Positions 38,999 to 47,437 of a stretch of 64,000 nucleotides of DNA are shown piece after piece. The stretch spans positions 868,001-932,000 of the forward strand of contig CBDBEU010000005.1 in NCBI GenBank assembly GCA_965204565.1. The letters run 5' to 3'. Under the pieces are notes generated by a model. The model was not told the DNA's origin. It ran no database searches and saw only the letters and a list, made by a program, of their open reading frames with translations. The position numbers and the translations under genes were made by a program. The first letter of the stretch is position 1. Every line of letters begins with the position of its first letter. Origin of the DNA: CBDBEU01 sp965204565. Lineage in GTDB: Bacteria > Pseudomonadota > Alphaproteobacteria > Rhizobiales > TMED25.

Positions 38999-39121
38999 TT
39001 GCAGGTGTACGCAATTGGCAATATGTTGCTACACGGCCTGAACTAAGGAGAGTACGGGGCGGTTGGACTAGAAATAACTCACAGCAATAAATGGAGAGTA
39101 CAATGAGGTGGGTGTGTATTC

Positions 39122-39514
39122 TTGACGGGATGCGTAACCGACCATTTGGGAAAATATCAACCTGTGATCGACCCGAAGTTCACAAGTCCGTTTGCGTTTC
39201 AATCTAACTTGATAGAGTGCAGAGGGATCGCACTCAGACTCCATGAGGAATATAAGAAACGTCAGGAGGAAGAACTTCTGGTGAACCTGTTGGTCGGTGC
39301 TGTTGCTGGTGCGGCAACAGGGGCGATTGTTGGAAGCGGAACAGGCAATCATGGTAGTTGGATTGCCGGAGGTACAGCGTTAGGTGCGGCGGCGGGGGCG
39401 CATAATCGTGATTATCACCACGATCTTGTTAAATATGGCCCACGCCGTGTCGTTGATCGGTGTATGATAAATAGGGGTCATCAAGTTCTGAACGACCTTG
39501 GGAAAGGGGCGTAA
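39122..39514 (+). CDS. glycine-zipper protein, possible lipoprotein
   Basis: About 130 residues. The middle has an acidic-basic helix (RLHEEYKKRQEEELLVNLLV), then a Gly/Ala-rich glycine-zipper segment (GAVAGAATGAIVGSGTGNHG, IAGGTALGAAAGA), which in other proteins forms membrane-spanning or oligomeric helices. The frame begins LTGCVTD, like a lipobox, but no good start is in frame. A well-spaced ATG with GGAGAG lies at 39,103 in another frame; one added base near 39,120 would give MRWVCIL-LTGC, a very short lipoprotein signal. So it may be a lipoprotein with a 1-base lesion. Function unknown. Confidence 0.45.
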   Translation: MTGCVTDHLGKYQPVIDPKFTSPFAFQSNLIECRGIALRLHEEYKKRQEEELLVNLLVGAVAGAATGAIVGSGTGNHGSWIAGGTALGAAAGAHNRDYHHDLVKYGPRRVVDRCMINRGHQVLNDLGKGA

Positions 39515-39558
39515 AGGAAAGGGATAGCCCTTCTATAATTTATGGGGAGTGATGATTT

Positions 39559-39861
39559 ATGGAAGCTCCGCTCTACTCCAGATTCCACCGGCGTTTCGCC
39601 AGGGACTTGAAGTTCTTGAGGAAGAGGGGATCTGTACTGAGGCGGGTCTTATTGGAGAGTAAATACAGGGCGAGAGTTTATTCACTCTCAGATGATGTAT
39701 CTGAGGGGGCAGGTGCCTTATCAGCCCTGCCTCCGAAGGAGCTGTGTGAGATCGTACAGAGTTTGTATCTACCATCCGAGTATGTGTGGGTGGAATTTAA
39801 CTGGTTGGCCATGCAAAATGGTATGACCAGATGCGGTATCCCTGCGCGAAACCAGGTATGA
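39559..39861 (+). CDS. unknown protein of the inserted segment
   Basis: A 100-residue protein with a strongly basic N-terminal third (FHRRFARDLKFLRKRGSVLR) and a hydrophobic-aromatic end (LPSEYVWVEFNWLAMQNG). GGGGAG before the ATG at 39,559 is a good ribosome binding site. No catalytic motif, membrane segment or signal is obvious. It is followed by a perfect 10-bp hairpin (39,861-39,891). I do not recognise the family. Confidence 0.45.
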   Translation: MEAPLYSRFHRRFARDLKFLRKRGSVLRRVLLESKYRARVYSLSDDVSEGAGALSALPPKELCEIVQSLYLPSEYVWVEFNWLAMQNGMTRCGIPARNQV

Positions 39862-39891
39862 GGAGTATCCACTGAGAGTGGGGATACTCCT
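39861..39891. terminator. hairpin at the end of a small ORF
   Basis: AGGAGTATCC (39,861-39,870) pairs exactly with GGATACTCCT (39,882-39,891) around an 11-nt loop. It starts at the stop codon of the 100-residue ORF and lies 14 bp before the next ORF. There is no T-run, so it may be an RNA stability or translation-control hairpin instead of a terminator. Note that the left arm contains AGGAG. Confidence 0.5.
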
Positions 39892-39904
39892 GGGGACCGA
39901 AACC

Positions 39905-40054
39905 ATGAGGGATCACGAAGTATTCTCGGGGTATAATTATTACCTGTATGATCGGAATTTTACGCTGTTCGGACAGCATGTGACGCATTTGTCTAAGCAG
40001 AGACTCCCGCATGATTATTGGAGAGGGCAGAGCGTTGAGTTGGCGAGGGTATGA
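39905..40054 (+). CDS. 49-residue unknown protein at the right end of the inserted segment
   Basis: The short frame reads MRDHEVFSGYNYYLYDRNFT, then LFGQHVTHLSKQRL and a Trp-containing end, with stop TGA at 40,052-40,054. It is rich in aromatic residues and His. The last bases overlap the first codons of the surviving cyclase C-terminus in another frame, so the stop codon may have been created by the junction, and the original protein could be longer. No function can be given. Confidence 0.35.
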   Translation: MRDHEVFSGYNYYLYDRNFTLFGQHVTHLSKQRLPHDYWRGQSVELARV

Positions 40055-40130
40055 GTTCATGTTCTGCGCGCCGCCCCAGGTGATCACCGGCGCCACCGGC
40101 TCACCACTCAACCCCTACGCGGTCAAATAG
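40050..40130 (+). pseudogene. cyclase-family hydrolase, 3' end
   Basis: The frame YEFMFCAPPQVITGATGSP followed by LNPYAVK and TAG at 40,128-40,130 matches the C-terminus of the cyclase family. It is the missing end of the gene at 38,289-38,771, from which it is separated by the foreign segment. The two parts are in the same orientation. Confidence 0.75.
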
Positions 40131-40171
40131 CGCCGCACATCGCGGCGGTGTTTGCCACCGCGCATGAAAAA

Positions 40172-40196
40172 CCCGGGCGAGTGAACCTCGCCCGGG
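40172..40196 (-). terminator. intrinsic terminator of the ABC substrate-binding protein gene
   Basis: CCCGGGCGAG (40,172-40,181) pairs with CTCGCCCGGG (40,187-40,196), loop of 5 nt. On the minus strand the stem is followed by a T-run (complement of AAAAA at 40,167-40,171). It lies 39 bp after the stop of the minus-strand gene at 40,235, as expected for a rho-independent terminator. Confidence 0.85.
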
Positions 40197-40234
40197 CTGT
40201 ATTCGGAAAATCCGAACGCGTTGTTGAAAAGCGA

Positions 40235-41302
40235 TTACTCGAACAGAATATCCGCGTTGGCTTCACGCCATGCAGCAAGACGCGCCTTCAGGTCCGACGT
40301 CGTCCACGCATTGGCGCCGGCGATGAAGGAGTAGTCAAGGAACGTCGAAGCCGGGATTTCAGCTTCGATTTCGCCGAGCTTGACGAAGGTCGTGCCCCAC
40401 TTGTTCCAAACGTCAGGTTGCGGCTCGCCATAGTCCTTGGTCCGCTTCATGGTCAGGCTGTTGATCGAGTTGTCAATCAGCGCCCAGCCCTGCTCTTCGA
40501 CTTCCCACTCTTCCGGGATCACCTTGCGGCAGATCGCGCCGACAGTCTTCTCGTCCAGCACGCCTGCAAGGCTGCCCATGGCATAGCCCTTCAGGAACAC
40601 TGTCGTGTCACCACGGATTTCCTCAAAGCGAGGCTTCCAGGCAGCCCAGGAGTTGCCGACATTCTGCGACACTGCGGTCGGTGTGATGTTGCGCGTGCGC
40701 ACACCGGCCGATTCGATGCCGGCACGGTCAGAACCGCCACCGGCGAAGGCTGCGATCTGGCCGGATGTGAGCGAATTGGCCATCACCGGACCGGAGTCGC
40801 CGACCACCACGGTGGAGACTTCGTCAATGCTCATGCCAACCGAATCAAGCGCCACGATGGTGGTGATCTGGTCGCGGTCGGAGGCCAGGCCAACAACCTT
40901 GCCCTTGAGGTCACGCAGTCCCTTAACATCGCTGTCGGCCATCACGAAGATGCCTTCAGGTGCGAACTGCATGGCTTCATACACGATCGCGCCAGGCTGA
41001 TTGGCATTGGCCATCTGGAAGACCTGCGCGGTATCGAGCATGGAAAGCTCGGCATCGCCGGTCGACAGGAATGCGACGTAAGGAACCGTGGTCTCTGACG
41101 CCAACTGGGTTACATCCGTGCCCGCGTCTTCAAAAACACCAAGCTCTGCCGGGACATGCATGGCGTAAATGCCGCATGTGCTTTCATTGGCCGACAGCAC
41201 GTTGATCGGGCCTGCCTTGCCGACTGACGCCGAACCCAGCGCAAATGCGCCGGCAACGGTGCCGAGTACGGTACTTCTGAGTAAGATTGAGCACAATTCC
41301 AT
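40235..41302 (-). CDS. ABC transporter substrate-binding protein (NitT/TauT-like)
   Basis: A 355-residue periplasmic binding protein. The start ATG at 41,302 follows a strong ribosome binding site (GGGAGGAACAAC). A signal peptide covers MELCSILLRSTVLGTVAGAF to about ASVGKAG. The mature protein has FAPEGIFVMADSDVKGLRDL, KGKVVGLASDRDQITTI and NAWTTSDLKARLAAW, the layout of NMT1/THI5- or SsuA-type receptors for nitrate, sulfonate, taurine or pyrimidine compounds. No permease or ATPase gene is adjacent, so it is an orphan here. Family members near sulfite oxidation genes often bind sulfonates, but that is a guess. The terminator at 40,172-40,196 ends it. Confidence 0.8.
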   Translation of the reverse strand: MELCSILLRSTVLGTVAGAFALGSASVGKAGPINVLSANESTCGIYAMHVPAELGVFEDAGTDVTQLASETTVPYVAFLSTGDAELSMLDTAQVFQMANANQPGAIVYEAMQFAPEGIFVMADSDVKGLRDLKGKVVGLASDRDQITTIVALDSVGMSIDEVSTVVVGDSGPVMANSLTSGQIAAFAGGGSDRAGIESAGVRTRNITPTAVSQNVGNSWAAWKPRFEEIRGDTTVFLKGYAMGSLAGVLDEKTVGAICRKVIPEEWEVEEQGWALIDNSINSLTMKRTKDYGEPQPDVWNKWGTTFVKLGEIEAEIPASTFLDYSFIAGANAWTTSDLKARLAAWREANADILFE

Positions 41303-41470
41303 GTTGTTCCTCCCTAGGTGTGAACAATTCAGCTGCACAATTGACCTACCGATCAATCGAGCGGGTTGTCAGTGTCGATTATTTTAATTTTCCATCAACA
41401 CCTTACGTGGCGCTCCGGTTAGCAGTACCGGGATCCCTGTTCTCGACGCGAAAGTGCATATGCACCCTTT

Positions 41471-42370
41471 ACCGACATTCACGGGATGACGGCCATCGTC
41501 GAGCCGATATTGCCTCCACGGGCGGACATCTGCAACCCCGGACCATCGTCGTGGGGATCGAGGGACATCGAGAACGGTGACACCGGCGTATATCGCGCCG
41601 GGATTGACGATTTCGTCGTCATCGGGACACACCTCGCCCGTGGTTCTTGCCGGACTGCATGACAACCAGACGCGTCACGCTGGTCGGTGACCATCGCCTG
41701 ACCGCCTCCGGCAGACCCGGCGTCCGCATGAAGTTACCGGGATTGCAGGCGAGCGCATAAAGCCGGAGCCGCACGGCATTGTTCCGGAACCTCCGGCATG
41801 ACAGCCGGGTCCGCACAATCGCGTTCCTGCCTTCCTTGATGTGCTGCCCGGCCGTGCCGCGCCGGTCGCAGAAGGCGACCACGTGTCTGGCAGGGCGGCT
41901 CAGCCTGGTGACGATGAAGCCGACGCGCGAGACACGTTCGCCCGGATGCCGTTCGACCCTGGCGACGACCCGACGCTTCTTGTCCCATGACCCTACCTGA
42001 CGGCTGAAGCCGGCATGGGTGCGGATCATGTGATCGGGTGGGCGGCCGATGGGTCGGGTCGGAAGGCAGGCGATGCTTTGCTGAAGGATCGCGTCGGCTT
42101 TGAGACCGATCGTATACCGGTCGCCCTCGGCTACGTTCCGGATCGCCGAACTGCCTGATCGCCATGGAATCCGTGTCGAGCACGATGGCCCTGGGCGGAT
42201 GCCGCGCGTGCACCCGGTCAATCCATTGCCCCGACAGATCGGCCGGTGCGGGGAGGTTCTCGTCACCGGCAAGGAACTCTGCCTCCAATCGCCCCATCCG
42301 GCCGGCGCACGCGGCCTGCCCGGCTACGGCGCGCCCGCCGGGTTCGCCATATGCCGCGCCCCAAAATGCG
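41471..42370 (-). mobile_element. IS1380-type remnant, copy 2
   Basis: Read on the minus strand, this copy keeps an N-terminal piece of the transposase (GRLEAEFLAGDENLPAPADL, WIDRVHARHPPRAIVLDTDS), then jumps to QFGDPERNVAEG and YTIGLKADAILQQSIACLPT, RPIGRPPDHMIRTHAGF, WDKKRRVVARVERHPGE, and after a ~150-bp C-terminal deletion the shared 200-bp tail ending near 41,471. It is the longest of the three copies on its left side, showing that the element was once a normal IS1380 member. It cuts the glycosyltransferase gene next to it. Confidence 0.75.
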
Positions 42371-42413
42371 CTCAAGACATTTTTTCTTATGACGGAACCA
42401 ACGATCAATCACA

Positions 42414-42974
42414 TCAATTAACGGAGCCGTATGGGAAATGCGGGATAAATTCAGGATGAGCGATCGGTATGAGGTTGTAGCAGATGGCGAAATTTGCCAT
42501 TCCGATCCGTTTTGTCAGCCCGAACAGTGCCTCACTGTCATGGATTTCGCCCGCCACTCCCGACAGGACGTACACCATGCCGGGCGGGATGGTTTTGGCG
42601 TTGACATGACCATTTCCGGTTATCCGCCGCAAAATCCGTCCGATACTCCAGCGAAACCAGCGGTATTGCTGCTCCTGACTTGAACGTACGAGCTTGACTA
42701 TATCGCCGATCGATTTTGCCAGCCCGCGTCGGCGGCGGTGTTTGTTGCCAGCATAGGAAATGAGCATTTCGGCAGTTGAACGGCTCAACAGTTCCAATTG
42801 CCCCGTTTTTTGTGAAAGCGGCAGGATTTCACCGAAGGATTCAGGGCGGCCAAGCAATGCGCGTGCGAATTGCCGCTCGCACCGCAAGATACCGTCGGGC
42901 GGCTCACACAGCCGGTGACAGCTTAAAGTGAGATCAAACAGGATCGGGCGATTTTCAGTCTCTGAGGCCATCAT
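42414..42974 (-). pseudogene. glycosyltransferase N-terminal fragment
   Basis: The 186 codons from ATG 42,974 resemble the N-terminal domain of a GT4-type glycosyltransferase: ILFDLTLSCHRLCEPPDGIL, RCERQFARALLG, then late in the fragment ANFAICYNLIPIAHPEFIPH, which matches the usual (V)YDLIPI..P.. segment. The frame ends with FPYGSVN and TGA at 42,414. In another frame DVIDRWFRHKKKCLERIL may continue the domain briefly before the IS1380 copy begins near 42,370. The nucleotide-sugar-binding C-terminal half is absent, so it is inactive. Confidence 0.6.
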
Positions 42975-43050
42975 CGAATGTTTTCAATTTTTGGGCGGGA
43001 TGTATTTGCCAGATCGCTCGTCTGACAGGTGATACAACCTCTTGATTGAT

Positions 43051-43126
43051 TGGCTCCCCGGGCCGGACTCGAACCAGCGACCCAGCGGTTAACAGCCGCT
43101 TGCTCTACCAACTGAGCTACCGGGGA
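43051..43126 (-). tRNA. tRNA-Asn (GTT)
   Basis: Read on the minus strand: acceptor TCCCCGG pairs with CCGGGGA, the D arm has GCTCAGTTGGTAGAGC, the anticodon stem-loop is CGGCTGTTAACCGC with GTT, and the T arm has GGTTCGAGTCC. CCA is encoded. The gene is intact, 76 nt. It lies between the glycosyltransferase fragment and a small membrane protein gene. Confidence 0.97.
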
Positions 43127-43301
43127 TCATCAGGTCTGCACCTCAACCATCGCTCTATAGCGGCAAAATCCCAGTCCGGCAAGCCGACCGGGCGGATGCG
43201 CAAACAAACCAGTTAGATGGAAGAACTACCGGTAAAATCATCGAAGCAGCACATCAGGTTCGGGCCACACCGTCCGCATCCCTCGCTCGAAGATACCGCA
43301 C

Positions 43302-43490
43302 GTGGCACTAGGGTGTATTCTGATCATCGGTGGGCTGCTGGGATTTCTGCCGGCACTCGGTTTCTGGATGATTCCGCGGGGATTGTTGATCATCTCTCAT
43401 CATATACCGGCCGCCAAGCGCATTTCCGTCATTGGAAGACGAGCTTTGATCAAGTTCTTTCGCACTTGGCGACGGAGTTTGCTGCGCTAA
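43302..43490 (+). CDS. small membrane protein
   Basis: A 62-residue protein from GTG 43,302. It has one long hydrophobic stretch with the pattern LGCILIIGGLLGFLPALGFW MIPRGLLII (two short helices), followed by a basic tail (RRALIKFFRTWRRSLLR). The block GGLLGFLPALGFWM is typical of small conserved membrane proteins with a positively charged C-terminus, of unknown role. No start codon lies upstream in frame before a stop, although the upstream codons (VRIPRSKIPH) look coding. Confidence 0.5.
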   Translation: MALGCILIIGGLLGFLPALGFWMIPRGLLIISHHIPAAKRISVIGRRALIKFFRTWRRSLLR

Positions 43491-44019
43491 GCACCCCCAC
43501 GGTGAAAAGGGTACAATCACCCTCTTAACATGCGGTTAAAGTTTTTTATACTCGCATTAAATGTATTCATTGAAGAACGACGAGAACACCCATACACGTT
43601 GGCTGCACTAGGAAGACACATCATGTCCAAATTGGATGTTTCAACATCAGTACCCACAAAAATTCATGTTGGATGTTGATCGACTCGCCTTGATTGAGCT
43701 CGCAAGTGAAGAATTAATTGACCGCGGGCGCGTTGTACAGGTCATACAGCTAATGTCGATACCAGCGATCCTGAGCAGGCAGGTAATAATCTGTATCAAT
43801 CGACATTCCCAATTAGAACACCATTTTGATCATGCTGCCGCTGTTTTGCTTACGGATCAATCCTCTTGGGCGGGCTGTGTCGTGGTTCGGGCATCCGGTT
43901 CGTGAACCAGGCGCGATTTATGGCTGCTGCAACGGGCTTGAACCGGAAGTCGGTCTGACCGGCACCCGTCGGGTCAGACCCGTCGAGCCGCTTTCGCCAG
44001 GGTTTGATCGCCGACACCG
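43491..44019. other. 530-bp stretch without a recognisable gene
   Basis: This region is AT-rich in its first half. A frame from 43,636 to 43,905 is open but has no family features. The last 100 bp (from about 43,920) seem to be the 3' noncoding tail of the IS1380-type fragment that follows on the minus strand. I cannot support a gene. Confidence 0.4.
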
Positions 44020-44229
44020 TCATGCCGGTAGCGGTGGCGCACGGAGCCGTTGGATGGCCGCAAGGATGCGGGTGAACAGAGCACCGCCGACAGCCGCCTT
44101 GGCCGGTTGGAACGTGACGGCTCGGGCGTGGCGGACGACCCGCGCTCCGATCCTGATGAGGCGGGTCTGCAGGCCGGTCAGCGACCGGTCGGCCACCACC
44201 ACGCGCCCGAAATCATCGAAATCCATGTA
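44020..44229 (-). mobile_element. second type of IS1380-family 3' fragment
   Basis: The minus strand encodes a transposase C-terminus: LQTRLIRIGARVVRHARAVT, FQPAKAAVGGALFTRILAAI, QRLRAPPLPA, stop at 44,020. The pattern equals the C-terminal end of IS1380 transposases, but differs clearly from the three other copies (compare EKPIRIGAGIVTHGRYVTF in copy 3), so it comes from a different element. It truncates the NHL-repeat gene at about 44,230. Only the final ~65 codons remain. Confidence 0.6.
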
Positions 44230-44860
44230 ACGCGGTCCGCGCAAAGCCGTATTTAGCGTGATCCAGAATCTGCAAACGCGCAAGGTCGGGTGAGTATTTT
44301 ACCAGCCGGCAATTGACATTGTCCGCGATCCAGACATTGCCATCCCCATCTTCGGCCACATCATGAGCGCCGAAATGACCGCTTGCCGCGGCAACGATCT
44401 CACCTTCCTGATAGCCCACAAGCCCACCAATACTGCCGGCACTGGCATAAATCCGGCCATTGGAATGAAACAGCACGCCTTCGGTGCGCGGCGCCGTCAG
44501 CGCCTCAGCGGGCTTTGCATCACCACCTGTCAGCTTATCGAACACCGCCACTACGCCGCGTCCGGTGACCGATACCGCAGCCCTGCCATCGGGTCCGAAT
44601 GAGATATCGTGCACGCCGGAAAGCGCGCCCTTGGCGACCACATCGACAATATCGAGCGTTTCAGGGTCGAGCACCGCAATCCTCGAGCCGAATTTGTCAG
44701 CCACATAGAGCCGCCCATCCGGTCCGAAGGCAAGATCATGCGGATCGTTGAGCACCGATGGGCCGCCTAGGTCGAATGCTGCGAAAGGACCAAGCGCTTG
44801 TTGTGGCAGCGCTGCGCCGGACATGAGACAAACAATCAGAAATGGCATCAAGTAACGCAT
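44230..44860 (-). pseudogene. NHL/beta-propeller exported protein, 3' truncated
   Basis: From ATG 44,860 a signal peptide (MRYLMPFLIVCLMSGAALPQ) is followed by NHL-like propeller blades: NDPHDLAFGPDGRLYVADKF, GVHDISFGPDGRAAVSVTG, FGAHDVAEDGDGNVWIADNV. Each carries the DGxxYVAD/WIAD consensus. After LQILDHAKYGF the sequence changes to the IS1380 fragment, so at least two blades and the end are missing. Family members are periplasmic binding or scaffold proteins, or lactonase-like. It is likely non-functional. Confidence 0.65.
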
Positions 44861-44907
44861 GCTCCAGCCCCATTGACAGCGATTGGCCAGGCGCCATGTT
44901 AAGATCC

Positions 44908-45794
44908 GGACTCATTATAGCCACGAGATGAGGGCTGCGGCGCGCGCGATAGCTGCCGTGACGTTTTTAATGTTGCGCTCGAAGCGCGTTGCGATGCGCC
45001 GCCGGTCTTTGAGGCGGCAGAACATGCGTTAGATGATATTTCGCTCCCTGTAGACGGCCTGATCGTCGTGATATCGGATCTTGCGGTTTTTTCGCGGCAG
45101 GATGACGGGCCCGGTCCCGCGCCCTTCAAGCCGTTCGCGCAGTTCCCGACCGTCACGGCCTTTGTCGGCGACAGGTTCGGCGGATGGCGGCATGGCCTCG
45201 ATGCAGCACTGTGCGACCTTGCAATCATGCACGTTTCCGGGCGTCGGGAGCAGGACGCAATTGACAAAAACATGGGGCGGCCCTTGTGGTCGCGGACGGC
45301 GTGAAGCCCGGTGTTGCGTCCGCCTTCGGTGCGGCCGATACCATGGGGCATGGGGGCATGGGGGCCAAGACCCCCCTTTTCCGCCGCCGGCGCAGCTGAT
45401 GAACCCTGATGCAGGGGCTTGTCGGTGAACAGCCGGTCAGGCGTATCCTCGGCGCCTGCCGGAGCGCTGAAGATACCTTCCCGTATACCGCGCGCTCGGC
45501 CCGGCGGACGAAGCGGTTGCAGAGCGTCTTCTTCGGCCCGTGGATATCGGCGCGGTCGGCCCGGTCGGCCCGGCGACCGCCACAGCGCAGCGCATGGACG
45601 ATCCCGCTCGGCACAGGACGATCATCAACTGTTTCCGGGCGCTTCTTGCCGCGCACATCGGTCGGCAGAAGCGGCGCGATCCGGGCCCGCCGAGAATCGG
45701 AAAGCCGGAAGAAATCACACATCTCGTTACCCCCTCATCGGAGGCAATGAACCATCATCGGATCAAATCGGGAAGACGGTTATCGGGGCCGGGC
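44908..45794 (-). mobile_element. IS5-type element A, decayed (inverted twin of element B)
   Basis: A minus-strand element of about 887 bp, beginning GGGCCCGGCCCC at 45,794 next to CTAG (45,795-45,798) and ending near 44,908. Its transposase (MCDFFRLSDSRRARIAPLLP, VDDRPVPSGIVHALRC, GPKKTLCNRFVRRAER, then in other frames VADKGRDGRELRERL and MFCRLKDRRRIATRFERN) is broken by several frame changes. It is nearly identical to element B (47,438-48,321), including these lesions. The main difference is a 9-bp tandem duplication here (GGTCGGCCC at 45,554-45,571). Not active in cis. Confidence 0.85.
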
Positions 45795-45843
45795 CCTAGA
45801 CTGTTTTGACCTCCATCGCGGGCCAGCCGGGAGGTGACTACCG

Positions 45844-46269
45844 CTACCCTTGTGGCGGTGCACCCGGCAGTGTCTGTGGTGCCTGCGGAGTTTGCGACAC
45901 CAGATTTATCTCTCGTAACGCATTGTTTACAAAGACATAGCTGGTGGATGTGCCATCAGGGTTAGCATAGATCATGGAGACTTGACGCCCTGCGGCCGGC
46001 TGGATTCCCGGCGCTATGTTTACGGGATTGCCAAGCACCTGGATGAGCGCACATTCGCTCATGCCGAGCTCGACCCTGCCAGCGCCTCCGCCTGAAGAGA
46101 GGAAATTGACCCCCTGATCCAAAGCCCCACCGCCGCGGCATGTCTCATAGGTATCACTGGGAATTGCAGCAGCGAGGTCGGGCTCACCGCCCACATCGGA
46201 GATGCACCCGGCTGTGAGAATGGCTGCTACGCAAACAGAAACAAAACCGGCAAAAACTCCAACGCCCAT
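45844..46269 (-). CDS. putative lipoprotein
   Basis: A 141-residue protein from ATG 46,269. The signal peptide MGVGVFAGFVSVCVAAILTA ends in the lipobox LTAGC. The mature part has a small domain VELGMSECALIQVLGNPVNI and a pattern SMIYANPDGTSTSYVFVNNAL that recalls small outer-membrane-assembly lipoproteins (SmpA/OmlA-like), where a GxxxxDVxxxLGxP motif is followed by beta strands. That similarity is weak. It lies intact between IS element A and tRNA-Val. Confidence 0.65.
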   Translation of the reverse strand: MGVGVFAGFVSVCVAAILTAGCISDVGGEPDLAAAIPSDTYETCRGGGALDQGVNFLSSGGGAGRVELGMSECALIQVLGNPVNIAPGIQPAAGRQVSMIYANPDGTSTSYVFVNNALREINLVSQTPQAPQTLPGAPPQG

Positions 46270-46394
46270 ATTATCCGGTTGTTTTTGGTTGCTTCCAGTC
46301 TGTTCATCTAAACGTGGCTGGCAGCATCCGTCAAGCCCGATCGATGCGCTTGACTTGGGCACCTCGCCATTTCATGAATGCACCGCCTATGGAA

Positions 46395-46469
46395 GGGCGC
46401 GTAGCTCAGCGGGAGAGCGTTCCGTTCACACCGGAGAGGTCGCTGGTTCAATCCCAGCCGCGCCCACCA
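46395..46469 (+). tRNA. tRNA-Val (CAC)
   Basis: Acceptor GGGCGCG pairs with CGCGCCC, the D arm is GCTCAGCGGGAGAGC, the anticodon stem-loop is TTCCGTTCACACCGGAG with CAC, the T arm is GCTGGTTCAATCCCAGC, and CCA is encoded at 46,467-46,469. It reads GTG codons. The gene is intact, but it lies inside a 1.6-kb segment bounded by two inverted copies of a dead IS. Confidence 0.97.
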
Positions 46470-46597
46470 TAAAAAGCCTCAGATAATTAATCTGTCAGGC
46501 GACCACAAATCATCTCAAAATACCAACCGCCCCAAGCTATCATACTCATTTTGCAGCAACAGATCCGCCACGGCACGATACCTAGGCGGAAAACTAG

Positions 46598-47433
46598 GCT
46601 CAGGACCCATTAATTTGCATTGAAGTTCGATTTTTGATTCAGGATGGCAAAGGAGTTTGCCATGTCGGATCTGTTTCTGCTCTCACGCGCTCAAATGTCA
46701 AAGATCGAGCCATTCTTTCCCAGGTCCAACGGAGTTGCCCGGGGGGATGATCGTCGTGTTGTGTCAGGCATCGTCTGCGTGCTGAAGCACGGGCTGCAAT
46801 GGAAGGACGCAGCTGCGGCCTGCGGCCCGCACAAGACGCTCTGCAATCGCTTTCGACGCTGGACCGAACTCCGCGTGTTCGACAAGATTTTCAGTCACCT
46901 GACTGTTTCTGACGGGCCACCCGATACGCTGATGATTGATGCAACACACATGAAGGCTCATAGCACCGCGCCGAGCCTTCTGAAAGGGGGGATTCCCCGC
47001 CACATCGGGCGCACAAAAGGCGGGCCGAACACCAGACTCCATGACGTCTGCGATGGCGACGGACGACCGCCGGCCATGTGCCTGACGGCTGGACAGCTTG
47101 TCGGATCATATCGGTGCGAAGCTCTTGTATCCGGGTCTCTGTGATAGCGTCAAAGCTATCATGATCGCAGATAAGGGATACGATTCAGACGATGATCGCG
47201 CGGCGCTGAAAGCCGGGGGGATCACCCCGTGCATTCCGCCCCGAACAGGACGAAAGGCACCCGCTTCCTTCTGCAACATTCAATACAAACAGCGCCATAA
47301 GGTTGAGAACATGTTCGCACCGCTCAAGGACCGGCGCCGCATCGCAACGCGATATGACCGGCGGGCAGACGTCTTCATGGCCGCAATCACAATGGCAGCC
47401 ATCCTCATATGGTGGCTTTAATGAGCACTGAGC
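46598..47433 (+). mobile_element. IS5-family element C, 836 bp, with CTAG target duplication
   Basis: Its ends GGCTCAGGACCCATTAA (46,598) and the reverse complement GGCTCAGTGCTCATTAA (at 47,433) are imperfect inverted repeats, flanked by CTAG at 46,594-46,597 and 47,434-47,437. The transposase starts at 46,662 (MSDLFLLSRAQMSKIEPFFP) and has the DDE residues in MIDATHMKAHS, MIADKGYDSDD and KVENMFAPLKDRRRIATRYD. One frame change near 47,100 splits it into two overlapping frames (46,644-47,144 and 47,098-47,421). This could be an ordinary lesion or the two-frame organisation known in part of this family; no slippery A-run is seen there. It is the best preserved IS in the window. Confidence 0.85.
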
Positions 47434-47437
47434 CTAG

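Larger units (their letters stand above)
38772..40049 (+). mobile_element. foreign segment of four small ORFs inside a cyclase gene
   Basis: The segment is bordered on the left by cyclase codons ending WHWVVIRA and on the right by the cyclase C-terminus YEFMFCAPP. It is visibly richer in A and T, uses shorter genes with short gaps, and has all four ORFs on the plus strand with purine-rich ribosome binding sites. I see no transposase, integrase or terminal repeats. It replaced about two dozen codons of the host gene. Origin from a phage or small plasmid is inference. Confidence 0.6.

Noticed and set aside
43217..43528. A 103-residue open frame
   Set aside because: It overlaps the small membrane protein gene in another frame, and has no family features.
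45344..45380. CRISPR-like repeats near GGGGGCATGGGGGC
   Set aside because: These are short low-complexity G-rich repeats inside decayed IS5-type elements, without spacers.
46644..47421. Element C as a fully intact IS
   Set aside because: Its transposase needs a frame change near 47,100, and no clear slippery motif was seen, so activity is uncertain.
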